A stretch of 15,544 nucleotides of DNA from an uncultured Oscillibacter sp. (GTDB lineage: Bacteria; Bacillota; Clostridia; Oscillospirales; Oscillospiraceae). The stretch is from contig CAOJHG010000008.1 of NCBI GenBank assembly GCA_948435975.1, forward strand, positions 1 through 15,544, given 5' to 3'. Of this stretch, positions 1 through 7,028 are shown one piece after another. Every line of letters starts with the position of its first letter. The first letter of the stretch is position 1. Made by a program: the position numbers and the translations under genes. The notes under the pieces were generated by a model. The model saw nothing but the letters and a program-made list of their open reading frames with translations. It was not told the DNA's origin and did not search any database.

Positions 1-287
1 ATGTCGTTGACGCACATGGCCACGCAGTCGATGCCGATGGTGTCGTGCTTGTTCAGGAGCTGGGCGAGGCGCAGCTTAGTACCTACGCCGTCAGTGCCGG
101 AGACGAAGATGGGTTCCTTCATCCCCGAGAGGTCCGGCGCGAACAGCCCGCCAAAGCCCCCGATGCCGGAGACCACGCCGGGAATTTTTGTCCGCTCCAC
201 AAAGGGCTTCATCAGGCGTACGCCCTCATATCCCGCCTGGATATCTACACCTGCGGCGGCGTAGGCTTCGGAATGGGAGTCTTTCAT
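1..287 (-). CDS. purM: Phosphoribosylformylglycinamidine cyclo-ligase (AIR synthetase), N-terminal part, cut by window edge
   Basis: PurM closes the imidazole ring: FGAM plus ATP gives AIR in cytosolic purine synthesis. Only the first 95 codons are visible; the rest lies left of the window. The protein begins [23 protein letters not shown], which is the typical PurM opening. It continues through a glycine-rich IGGFGGLF stretch and the [13 protein letters not shown] motif that belongs to the PurM/PurL-type ATP-binding fold. The ATG at 287-285 is chosen because a GGAGG lies a few bases upstream (complement of cctcc near 293-297). It is the last visible gene of the minus-strand purine operon, 49 bases downstream of purF, so it is probably cotranscribed. 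Family assignment is secure; the C-terminal half cannot be judged. Confidence 0.95.
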   Translation of the reverse strand, partial: MKDSHSEAYAAAGVDIQAGYEGVRLMKPFVERTKIPGVVSGIGGFGGLFAPDLSGMKEPIFVSGTDGVGTKLRLAQLLNKHDTIGIDCVAMCVND

Positions 288-336
288 AAAGAACCTCCGT
301 TTCTCTTTTCAAAATTGGAAATCCGGGATGCAGGAA

Positions 337-1758
337 TCATTCCTTTCCCGTCCAGCAGTAGGTGCAGACCTTTTCCCGGTCAATGCCGATGGCTTCCAGA
401 AGTCCATCCAGAGACTGGTAGCCCAGGGAGTCAAAGCCCATTTCCTCGCAGATGGCCTTCAGCATACACTGCCCGCGCTCGGTGGAGGCGTCGGCGTACT
501 CGTCCAGGTGCTCCTGTCCGTCCTCTCCCTCCAGCTTCTGAATGACCGTCCGGCTGAGCAGCTCCATTTCGGAATTGCTGCGGGAGAAATTCAGGAACTT
601 GCACCCATACATCAGCGGCGGACAGGCGGACCGCATGTGGACTTCCTTGGCGCCGGATTCGCAGAGAAATTCCACCGTCTCCCGGAGCTGCGTGCCCCGA
701 ACAATAGAATCATCCACAAACAGAAGCTTCTTGCCCTCAATCAGCTCCGGTACGGGGATCTGCTTCATCTTCGCAATCTGGTTGCGCACATCCTGGTTAG
801 CGGGCATAAAGGACCGGGGCCAGGTGGGGGTATATTTCACGAAGGGCCGGGCGAAGGGCTTGCCGCTCTGGTTCGCATAGCCGATTGCGTGGGGAACGCC
901 GGAGTCCGGCATACCCGCCACGAAATCTACATCCGGCAGGGACCCCTTTTTCATCTCGTTCCTGGCCATGACTTCGCCGTTCCGGTAGCGCATGATCTCC
1001 ACGTTCATCCCTTGATACTTGGAGTTCGGGTAGCCATAGTAGGTCCAAAGGAACGCGCAGATTCTCATTTCGTCACCCGCCGGGGCCAGCGTTTCCCAGC
1101 CATCGGCGGTGATACGCACGATTTCCCCCGGACCCAGCTCATAGGCGTCCTGATAGCCCAGCTTGTGGTAGGCAAAGGACTCGAAGGACACACAGCAGCC
1201 CTTTTCACCCTGGCCAATCAGCACCGGCAGGCGGCCCAGCCGGTCTCTTGCCGCGATGATGCCTTCCGGTGTGAGAAGGAGCATGGTCATAGAGCCCTTG
1301 ATCTGCTCCTGCGCGTAGCGGATGCCGGAAATCAGACTGTCCTTCTGGCAAATCATGGAGGAGACCAGCTCGGACGTGTTCACCGCGCCGGAGCTCATTG
1401 CCATATATTGATGGCCGTGGTCTGCGAAGTACCGCTCCACCAGCTCACCGGCGTTGTTGACGATGCCAACAGTGGAAATGGCGTACAGGCCCAGGTGGGA
1501 CCGCATCAGAAGGGGCTGAGGGTCCGCGTCACTGATGCAGCCGATACCCGCAGTGCCCCGGAAGGTGGACAGGTCCTTCTCAAACTTGGTCCGGAAGGGG
1601 GTGTTCTCAATGTTATGAATCTGCCGCCGGAAGCCGCTCTGCGGGTCGTAGAGGGCCATACCGCCCCGGCGGGTGCCCAGGTGGGAATGATAGTCCGTCC
1701 CGAAGAAGACATCCAGAGTCACATCCTCGTGACCAATCGCGCCGAAAAAACCGCCCAT
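337..1758 (-). CDS. purF: Amidophosphoribosyltransferase-family protein lacking the N-terminal catalytic cysteine
   Basis: PurF makes 5-phosphoribosylamine from PRPP, normally with ammonia released from glutamine by an N-terminal Cys. This 473-residue protein has the two-domain layout: a GATase-II-like region (about 1-230) and a phosphoribosyltransferase region (about 235-470). The PRPP loop LFVDDSIVRGT is intact at 347-356. Four cysteines fit the Fe-S ligands of the Bacillus-type enzyme: Cys234, Cys386 and the C-terminal pair Cys465/Cys468. The N-terminus reads MGGFFGAIGHEDV, so no Cys, Ser or Thr stands where the nucleophile should be. The usual HNG segment is also changed (STVGIVNN, 95-102). 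I infer an ammonia-dependent enzyme or one with another partner. I recall similar Cys-less homologues in other Clostridia but cannot check. The ATG lies one base past the purC stop, so the two genes are translationally linked. Confidence 0.9.
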   Translation of the reverse strand: MGGFFGAIGHEDVTLDVFFGTDYHSHLGTRRGGMALYDPQSGFRRQIHNIENTPFRTKFEKDLSTFRGTAGIGCISDADPQPLLMRSHLGLYAISTVGIVNNAGELVERYFADHGHQYMAMSSGAVNTSELVSSMICQKDSLISGIRYAQEQIKGSMTMLLLTPEGIIAARDRLGRLPVLIGQGEKGCCVSFESFAYHKLGYQDAYELGPGEIVRITADGWETLAPAGDEMRICAFLWTYYGYPNSKYQGMNVEIMRYRNGEVMARNEMKKGSLPDVDFVAGMPDSGVPHAIGYANQSGKPFARPFVKYTPTWPRSFMPANQDVRNQIAKMKQIPVPELIEGKKLLFVDDSIVRGTQLRETVEFLCESGAKEVHMRSACPPLMYGCKFLNFSRSNSEMELLSRTVIQKLEGEDGQEHLDEYADASTERGQCMLKAICEEMGFDSLGYQSLDGLLEAIGIDREKVCTYCWTGKE

Positions 1759-1759
1759 C

Positions 1760-2473
1760 TCAAATCGCTCCCATCATACGGCGCATTACTTCCTCGTAAG
1801 CGTCCTCCACGCCGCCCAGGTCCCGGCGGAAGCGGTCCTTGTCCAGTTTTTCGTTGGTCTTGGAATCCCAGAGACGGCAGGTGTCGGGGCTGATTTCATC
1901 GGCAAGGACAATCGTGCCGTCCTCCAAACGTCCGAACTCCAGCTTGAAATCCACCAGAGTCACGCCGCAGCCCGACCAGAAGGCCTTCAGGAAGTCGTTG
2001 ACGGCGAAGGCATACTTCTTGATGGTCTCGATCTCCTCAGGAGACGCCAGCTTGAGGGCCAGGGCGTGAGAGGTGTTCAGCAGGGGGTCGCCCAAATCGT
2101 CGTTCTTGTAGGAAAATTCGATGGTGGGCTTGTCAAATACAATACCCTCCTCCACGCCGTAGCGCTTGGCAAAGGACCCGGCGGAGATGTTGCGGATAAT
2201 GACCTCCAGGGGCACGATAGAGACCTTCTTCACCAGGGTTTCCCGCTCGCTCAGTTCTTCGACAAAGTGGGTGGGGACGCCGGCCTTCTCCAGCTTGGCC
2301 ATGAAGCGGTTGGTCATCTGGTTGTTGATGACGCCCTTGCCGGTGATGGTGCCCTTTTTCAGGCCGTTGAAGGCGGTGGCGTCGTCCTTGTAGTCCACGA
2401 TAAACAGGTTCGGGTCGTCGGTCTTGAAAACCTTCTTGGCTTTGCCCTCGTAAATCTGCTCCAGTTTCTGCAT
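1760..2473 (-). CDS. purC: Phosphoribosylaminoimidazole-succinocarboxamide synthase (SAICAR synthetase)
   Basis: PurC joins CAIR and aspartate, using ATP, to form SAICAR in the cytosol. The 237-residue protein has the usual family length. It starts [15 protein letters not shown], a standard opening with the glycine-rich nucleotide loop. It carries both family signatures: [13 protein letters not shown] at 88-100 and LVDFKLEFG at 173-181, followed by [13 protein letters not shown] at 191-203. The open frame extends upstream to an ATG at 2551, but the start at 2473 is preferred because AGGAGG sits about eight bases before it and the homologous N-terminus begins there. It lies 17 bases after the small unknown gene and ends one base before purF. 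No key residue looks missing. Confidence 0.96.
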   Translation of the reverse strand: MQKLEQIYEGKAKKVFKTDDPNLFIVDYKDDATAFNGLKKGTITGKGVINNQMTNRFMAKLEKAGVPTHFVEELSERETLVKKVSIVPLEVIIRNISAGSFAKRYGVEEGIVFDKPTIEFSYKNDDLGDPLLNTSHALALKLASPEEIETIKKYAFAVNDFLKAFWSGCGVTLVDFKLEFGRLEDGTIVLADEISPDTCRLWDSKTNEKLDKDRFRRDLGGVEDAYEEVMRRMMGAI

Positions 2474-2490
2474 AATAAATTCCTCCTGCA

Positions 2491-2820
2491 TTACATAAAA
2501 TTCAGATTGTTTTCGAGTTTTTCCTTTTCCGCCTGAAATAAAAGGGACCATTCGGGCTTGCTATGTTTTTCACATAGTGCGATTTCGTTTGCAAGCACCT
2601 CCAGCATATCCCGCCGGCTGACCGCGTCTACAAACCGGTCCCCAGCCTGCAAGCCTTCGATCAGTTGATGCTCGCAGAAATATTGCCCGTCCTTGGACTC
2701 ATACCATATCTGCGTTTCAAGCGGTCCAAAACACAAATGCTTGACGATGGCCCGCTTCCCATCCGCGCCATATTCGCTGTCCGGCGCGTCATGCAGCCAT
2801 GCACCAGCCCAAAAGCCCAT
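2491..2820 (-). CDS. Small protein of unknown function inside the purine operon
   Basis: I do not recognise this 109-residue protein. It begins [18 protein letters not shown], is rich in aromatic and acidic residues, and ends with a charged, probably helical stretch (about 83-109). It has three scattered cysteines (30, 49, 83), no signal peptide and no membrane segment, so it is probably cytosolic. The ATG at 2820 has a GGAGAG ribosome site about five bases upstream. It begins 11 bases after purE ends and stops 17 bases before purC, with good signals at both junctions, so it is very likely translated from the purine transcript. Insertion of an unrelated gene between purE and purC is unusual. 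A role in purine metabolism is only suggested by position. Confidence 0.75.
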   Translation of the reverse strand: MGFWAGAWLHDAPDSEYGADGKRAIVKHLCFGPLETQIWYESKDGQYFCEHQLIEGLQAGDRFVDAVSRRDMLEVLANEIALCEKHSKPEWSLLFQAEKEKLENNLNFM

Positions 2821-2831
2821 CTGTCTCTCCG

Positions 2832-3341
2832 TCAGCGGCTTTGCGGACCGCCCGAAAGCTCCGCCTGTAATTTCGCCTCTTTTTCTGCAATCTGCGCGGC
2901 CAGTTCTCTCCGTGCTTCCTCCAGCTTGTCCGCCAGCCCGTCATCTGAAACCGCTAAAATTTCAGCCGCCAGGACGGCGGCATTCCTTGCGCCGCCAATG
3001 GCAACCGCCGCAACGGGAATCCCGCTGGGCATCTGAACCGTAGACAGAAGAGAGTCCAGCCCGTCCGCAGCGCCGCCCTTCATAGGGATGCCGATGACAG
3101 GCAGGATAGAATTTCCGGCGAACGCGCCCGCCAGGTGGGCGGCCATGCCAGCGGCGCAGATCAGCACGCCGAAGCCGTTGGCCCGGGCATTTTGAGCGAA
3201 CTCCGCAGCCTGGACGGGGGTGCGGTGGGCGCTGAGGATGTGGGCCTCGTAGGGAATCCCGAAGCGCTCCAACTCGGCGCAGGCGCTTTTGACCACCGGC
3301 CAATCGGAATCAGAACCCATGATAACGGCAACTTTTTTCAT
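2832..3341 (-). CDS. purE: N5-carboxyaminoimidazole ribonucleotide mutase (class I PurE)
   Basis: PurE moves the carboxyl group of N5-CAIR to carbon 4, giving CAIR for PurC. The 169-residue length fits class I. Visible family motifs are MGSDSDW at 8-14, SAHRTP at 37-42 with the catalytic-type His39, AGMAAHL at 64-70, MPSGIPV at 104-110 and the GARNAA segment near 117-122. The last 30 or so residues form a charged helix that is common but variable in the family. The ATG at 3341 follows a clear GGAGGTAA ribosome site. It is the first gene of the minus-strand purine operon. No PurK, which supplies N5-CAIR, is in view. Confidence is high. Confidence 0.96.
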   Translation of the reverse strand: MKKVAVIMGSDSDWPVVKSACAELERFGIPYEAHILSAHRTPVQAAEFAQNARANGFGVLICAAGMAAHLAGAFAGNSILPVIGIPMKGGAADGLDSLLSTVQMPSGIPVAAVAIGGARNAAVLAAEILAVSDDGLADKLEEARRELAAQIAEKEAKLQAELSGGPQSR

Positions 3342-3362
3342 TGTTTACCTCCGTTTTCTCTC

Positions 3363-3420
3363 CCCGCAGAGCGCGGGCGTCGGCTTTTCCCCAAGGCGCT
3401 CTGTAGGAGGGCGCACAGAG
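3363..3420 (-). promoter_or_regulatory. purE leader with mutually exclusive RNA stems
   Basis: Three pairings compete in the purE leader. One is a 6-bp stem (3399-3404 with 3415-3420, 10-base loop). Another is a 5-bp GC stem (3363-3367 with 3373-3377, 5-base loop). The third is an 8-bp perfect stem joining 3367-3374 to 3396-3403, which cannot form together with either of the others. The last elements lie about 11 bases from the purE ribosome site. This could be an attenuation or translational switch. No T-run follows a stem, and I match no known riboswitch class, so function is inference. Confidence 0.3.
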
Positions 3421-3431
3421 GGATTACCTGT

Positions 3432-3460
3432 ATTGTATCCAGTTCCCGGCCTGCCCGCAA
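3432..3460 (-). promoter_or_regulatory. Putative purE operon promoter
   Basis: On the minus strand, TTGCGG (3460-3455) and TACAAT (3437-3432) are separated by exactly 17 bases, a sigma-A-like arrangement. The predicted start would be near 3425, leaving a leader of about 80 bases before the purE ATG. Just upstream of the -35 box is a tandem pair of TTGACA-like words (plus-strand 3461-3475), which could be a repressor site or chance. Confidence 0.55.
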
Positions 3461-3550
3461 TTGACAAAATTGACAGTTCGCGTCCTTTTCCCCGTCCACC
3501 CTTGTCATACTATTCTCAAAGTTTGGAGAAGAAACGGCACCTGGAATATC

Positions 3551-4267
3551 TTACTTTATTTCTTCCAGTCCTTTCAAACGGAGAATCCAGGCGTCAGGAA
3601 TGTCCTGGGCGATGATCTGGCGGTTGAGGCTGAACCAGCTTCTGCACTTATCCAGAATGATGGCGTCGGCGGTGACGATGTTTCCCAGGCGGGAAAGCTG
3701 GCCGTCTACGCTGGGATGCAGTTCTGCCTGGACTTCTACGGCGTGTTCCTCCGCTTTTTCCAGCAGCAGGACCCGGAGGCGTCCGGAGTTGGAGACCTGC
3801 TGGTCCAGAAGGAAGCGGGCGCGTTTGACCTTGAGCCTGTCCAGGTGGGAGAGGAGCAGGCCGGCGGCCATGACGGTCTTATCAACGATGCGGTACGTTC
3901 CCCGGAGGCCCGCCAGGTCCCGGATGGTCCCGTCCATGCCCTCCAGAAGCAGAGAGCCGGACAGCGCCACTTCCAGCGTAATTATCGTGTTGAAGCCGTC
4001 CAGGGTCAGTTCCTCCGGAGCCTGGAAAAGCTCTTTCCGGCGGCGTTCCTCCAAGGCGGCGGAGGGAGAGGTGATGCGGGCCAAGGCGAGGCGCTGGCGT
4101 TCAGAAAGAAGGTGGTGGTTGCCGATGAAGGTAGAGGCGGATTTGGTATCGTAGCCCCGGTTCAGGAGAAAGCAGAGCTCCTGAGCGGCGGCCGTGAGCT
4201 TTCCGATGGACGCCGGGCCGAATTCGGTCTTGTCTTTTGGGAGAAAGCCCCGCTTCACAGTCTCCAT
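3551..4267 (-). CDS. DUF434/DUF5616 domain protein, possibly PIN-like nuclease fold
   Basis: This 238-residue soluble protein matches my memory of the DUF434 family. The N-terminal part (about 20-70) carries LNRGYDTKSASTFIGN followed by LSERQRLALAR. The C-terminal part (about 88-235) matches the DUF5616 pattern, with LDGFNTIITLE at 89-99 and DGTIRDLAGLRGTYR at 112-126. Acidic residues stand at or near the ends of predicted strands: Asp90, Glu99, Asp112, Asp155 (FLLD), Asp201 and Asp206 (TADAIILD). The DGFN start resembles the NYN/PIN-like nuclease opening, so a metal-dependent nuclease is possible, but this is inference. The ATG at 4267 has a GGGGG-type ribosome site about eight bases upstream. 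The gene is monocistronic, divergent from the LTA-synthase-like gene, with its own promoter. No function is established. Confidence 0.8.
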   Translation of the reverse strand: METVKRGFLPKDKTEFGPASIGKLTAAAQELCFLLNRGYDTKSASTFIGNHHLLSERQRLALARITSPSAALEERRRKELFQAPEELTLDGFNTIITLEVALSGSLLLEGMDGTIRDLAGLRGTYRIVDKTVMAAGLLLSHLDRLKVKRARFLLDQQVSNSGRLRVLLLEKAEEHAVEVQAELHPSVDGQLSRLGNIVTADAIILDKCRSWFSLNRQIIAQDIPDAWILRLKGLEEIK

Positions 4268-4312
4268 GGTAAAATCCCCCTTCCCTTCTTGCGAAGCCCC
4301 ATTTTTGTACTC

Positions 4313-4341
4313 AGTTTACCACATGAGAACGCCTTTTGCAA
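4313..4341 (-). promoter_or_regulatory. Putative promoter of the DUF434 gene
   Basis: On the minus strand, TTGCAA (4341-4336) is followed after 17 bases by TAAACT (4318-4313). Each box matches the sigma-A consensus at four of six positions. The predicted start lies about 35-40 bases upstream of the ATG at 4267, which fits a simple leader. Confidence 0.5.
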
Positions 4342-4344
4342 TCG

Positions 4345-4515
4345 GAAGCCTCTCTTTTCTTGAAGCTGATGTTTTCTTTTAAGGGAATCCAGTCCCTGTG
4401 AGCGGAATCACTCCCCCTTCCGTGCTGGTGAAGGCTGTCAATGGAAAGAATATGTATTTGGATAAGTTGAACAAAAACGGACCTGACCTGGAAGCGGGAC
4501 ATCCTTCAATCCTCT
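4345..4515. other. Unexplained spacer between two divergent promoters
   Basis: About 170 bases lie between the DUF434 promoter and the LTA-synthase promoter. The stretch holds short open frames on both strands without a convincing ribosome site, and a weak 4-bp hairpin (GGGA/TCCC near 4383-4396). I recognise no RNA gene, riboswitch or repeat. It may contain upstream regulator sites or a decayed gene. Confidence 0.3.
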
Positions 4516-4516
4516 C

Positions 4517-4544
4517 TTGCTTTTTTCCTGAAAGCGCCTATAAT
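4517..4544 (+). promoter_or_regulatory. Putative promoter of the LTA-synthase-like operon
   Basis: A perfect TATAAT (4539-4544) lies 16 bases downstream of TTGCTT (4517-4522). Transcription would begin near 4551, about 30 bases before the chosen TTG start, so the leader carries little beyond the ribosome site GAAAGGA (4561-4567). Confidence 0.6.
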
Positions 4545-4578
4545 AAAGTTTATCTGTTCAGAAAGGATATTTGCCGCC

Positions 4579-6450
4579 TTGAAACTACGCCTGCCAAAGA
4601 TCCGCCTTTCCCTGCCGCTCACGCTTGCCGCCTCCGTCCTTCTTACCGGCGGTATCACGCTCCTTGCCCTCTGGTGCCAGCCAAACGCTTTCCGCACGGT
4701 CCTATCCGGCTTTCTCCATCAGCCGCTCTTGATCGTCCTCAACGCTCTGCCAATTGGGCTCCTGGTGCTGGCGGGGGCGTTCCTGTTCCGCAACGTCTTC
4801 TACAGCGCCGCCCTGGTGAATCTGATTGCCTGCGGCCTCTCTATCGCAAACCGCATCAAGATCGAGGTCCGTGACGAGCCTGTATTCCCCCGCGATTTCG
4901 CTCTCTTGAAGGAAGCTGGCAGCGCCCTGAGCAGCTATGATATCAACTACCCCGGGCACGTCATTGCCGCCGTAATCCTGCTCACCCTGCTGCTCCTCCT
5001 GGCGGGCCTTTTCGCAGGCTGTAAGCCCCTTCAGCCCCTTCCTGTTCACGAGTGGCTTGCCCGGCTCCTGGGCGCCGCCGGGTGCCTGGCGGTCCTCGCT
5101 GCCCTCATTTTCACGGTCTATGCCTCCAATGGCCTTTACAACTCCTTCCGCGTCAGCAACGCCTATTATATTCCCTCTGTCTTCAACGAGCTGGGCTTCC
5201 CCTACTGCTTCTGCCACCAGTTCACCACCTATCCCATTGACCGGCCTGACGGCTTCAGCAAATCAGAAGCGGCTTCCTGGGAAACTGGAGACGTTTCCGG
5301 ACAGGGCGCGGAAGTCAGCGTTGTCATGGTCATGAACGAGGCGTTTTCCGACATCACCGACGTTCCCGTTTTCACCTATGACGCCGCAAGTGACCCTCTC
5401 CCCAATCTTCACGCTCTGCGGCAGGACCCGCACGCCCTCTCCGGCCATATGGTTGTCCCTGGATTTGCCGGAGGCACCGCCAATACAGAATTTGACGTAC
5501 TCACAGGGATGCAGACCAACGCGCTTTCTGAGTCCACCAGCTCCGCTTTCCGCGTGGTCAACCGGAATCTGGACAGTCTCTTCCGGGTCTTTGCCGCCGA
5601 TGGATACCAGACCGCCTATTTCCACCCTGGCGACAATTGGTTCTATAACCGGGAAAACGTGTACCGCTGGCTGGGGGCGGAAAAGACCCTCTTCGCCAAT
5701 GAGATGGAAAACATGGAGTACAAGGGCCGCTGGGTCACGGATGACTATCTGGCAGGGCAGATCGAAAACGCCTTTGCCGCTGCGGACGGGGCCCCGCTGT
5801 TCCATTTTTCCACCACCATCCAAAACCATATGTCCTACACCGCTGACAAGTACGGAGATGATTACGATTTCCCGCCAGTGCAGGCCGCCGCCCCAATGTC
5901 CGGGGAAGTGGAAACCCTGCTGAAAGTTTATATCGAGGGCGCCCGGGACGCCGACGACATGCTGGGCCGCCTTCAACGGTATTTTGCCGCACAGGAGGAA
6001 CCAGTAGTGCTGGTTTTCTGGGGAGACCACCTGCCCTATTTGGGAGACAACCGTCTTGCCTACGCAGAGCTTGGCCTGGACGCCGCCGGAGAGGACGGCG
6101 TGCGGGAAGACCCCTTCTCTCCCTTCAAAACACCCTATATCATCTGGGCCAACGATGCGGCGGCGGAAGCCCTGGACTGGGAAAACGCCGTCAAGGCCTT
6201 GGCTCTGCCGGAAACCCTCTCGGCCAGCTTTTTTGGCGCGGCGGTGCTGGAGCTGACAGGACGCGGTGAGAGCAGTCCTTGGTTCGCGTTTCTGAACCAG
6301 CTTCGGCGGGAGGTCCCGGTTGTCCAGCGTACAGATTTCCAATTGTCCGACGGTACTGTGACCGCCGGGCTGGACGCGGGACAGACGGCCTTGATGCAGA
6401 AGTGGCGGCGCTGGAGCTACTACAAGCTCTGCTATAAGGATATCCCATGA
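4579..6450 (+). CDS. LTA-synthase-family membrane phosphotransferase (sulfatase fold)
   Basis: The 623-residue protein combines an N-terminal membrane part with an extracellular sulfatase-fold domain, as in lipoteichoic acid synthases and other glycerophosphate or phosphoethanolamine transferases. Membrane segments are visible near 12-32, 48-70, 73-91, 127-147 and 160-181. In the catalytic domain (about 246-530), Glu254 (VMNEAFSD) fits the first metal ligand. Thr300 in GGTANTEFDVLTG (298-310) fits the phosphorylated nucleophile. GDH at 482-484 (FWGDHLPYLG) supplies Asp/His metal ligands. The TTG at 4579 is chosen because GAAAGGA lies 11 bases upstream and the frame starts right before the first membrane helix; no nearer ATG fits. 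It overlaps the next gene by four bases (ATGA). The exact polymer or lipid substrate is unknown. Catalytic residues look complete, so I expect an active enzyme. Confidence 0.88.
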   Translation: MKLRLPKIRLSLPLTLAASVLLTGGITLLALWCQPNAFRTVLSGFLHQPLLIVLNALPIGLLVLAGAFLFRNVFYSAALVNLIACGLSIANRIKIEVRDEPVFPRDFALLKEAGSALSSYDINYPGHVIAAVILLTLLLLLAGLFAGCKPLQPLPVHEWLARLLGAAGCLAVLAALIFTVYASNGLYNSFRVSNAYYIPSVFNELGFPYCFCHQFTTYPIDRPDGFSKSEAASWETGDVSGQGAEVSVVMVMNEAFSDITDVPVFTYDAASDPLPNLHALRQDPHALSGHMVVPGFAGGTANTEFDVLTGMQTNALSESTSSAFRVVNRNLDSLFRVFAADGYQTAYFHPGDNWFYNRENVYRWLGAEKTLFANEMENMEYKGRWVTDDYLAGQIENAFAAADGAPLFHFSTTIQNHMSYTADKYGDDYDFPPVQAAAPMSGEVETLLKVYIEGARDADDMLGRLQRYFAAQEEPVVLVFWGDHLPYLGDNRLAYAELGLDAAGEDGVREDPFSPFKTPYIIWANDAAAEALDWENAVKALALPETLSASFFGAAVLELTGRGESSPWFAFLNQLRREVPVVQRTDFQLSDGTVTAGLDAGQTALMQKWRRWSYYKLCYKDIP

Positions 6451-6962
6451 CCAGCCGCCAAATGGCCCTTTGCGGGGTCCTGTCCGCGCTGGCGGTTACG
6501 GCTCTGCTGCTGTGCGGACTGATGCCTGCCGCCACCTTCTGCGGTCCGCTGCTGGCGATGGCGGCGCTGCTTCCCGTGCTGGAGGAGTGCGGACCCAAAG
6601 CCGCCGGGACCGCTTATGCCGCCGCAGCGCTGCTGGGTCTGCTCCTGACGGCGGACCGGGAAGCGGCGCTGGTGTACTTGTTCTTCGGCTGGTATCCTGT
6701 TCTAAGGCCCCGGATCGCGGTCATATCTTCTCAAGGACGGCGGATATTGACGAAGCTGGCGGTTTGCAGCGGCACGGCTTTCCTTCTGTATGGATTGGCA
6801 ATGGGGGCGCTGGGCCTGCCGCCGGACCTGGGAGGCCCTGGGCTGAACGCTGTGCTGCTGCTTCTGGGGAACGCGGTATTCCTCATGATGGATTTTGCCC
6901 TTGCGCGGCTGACCGTCCTGTGGCGGCGGAAGCTGCGGCGGCAGTTTTTCCGTGGAGATTGA
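6447..6962 (+). CDS. Small polytopic membrane protein cotranscribed with the LTA-synthase-like gene
   Basis: The 171-residue protein is almost entirely hydrophobic, with likely membrane segments near 8-27, 31-46, 52-68, 72-83, 103-122 and 133-155. It ends in an Arg/Lys-rich tail (160-170), which predicts a cytosolic C-terminus by the positive-inside rule. A short conserved-looking segment, LFFGWYPVLRPRI (78-90), lies between helices. The layout resembles small ECF-type S components or DUF2232-like proteins, but I cannot assign it firmly. Its ATG overlaps the stop of the upstream gene (ATGA), so translation is coupled, which suggests a shared envelope role. It may be a transporter subunit or an accessory to the phosphotransferase; both are inference. 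Confidence 0.8.
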   Translation: MTSRQMALCGVLSALAVTALLLCGLMPAATFCGPLLAMAALLPVLEECGPKAAGTAYAAAALLGLLLTADREAALVYLFFGWYPVLRPRIAVISSQGRRILTKLAVCSGTAFLLYGLAMGALGLPPDLGGPGLNAVLLLLGNAVFLMMDFALARLTVLWRRKLRRQFFRGD

Positions 6963-7028
6963 GTATGGAACATGCAGAGGGGAAGATTCCTCTGTGCCCC
7001 CTGGATTCTAAAATGAGGTGATTATGAT

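Noticed and set aside
328..1893. A 521-codon open frame on the plus strand across purF
   Set aside because: It lies antisense to a clear PurF with all family motifs; high GC keeps opposite frames open. No domain is visible in it.
3342..3430. ZTP or guanine riboswitch upstream of purE
   Set aside because: The conserved cores of these riboswitches are not found in the leader, although position would suit them.
3461..4363. A 300-codon plus-strand open frame across the DUF434 gene
   Set aside because: The minus strand encodes a recognisable domain protein with promoter and ribosome site; the plus frame has neither.
4345..4470. Possible cobalamin-type riboswitch on the minus strand
   Set aside because: A few purine-rich words looked similar, but no B12-box or complete conserved core is present.
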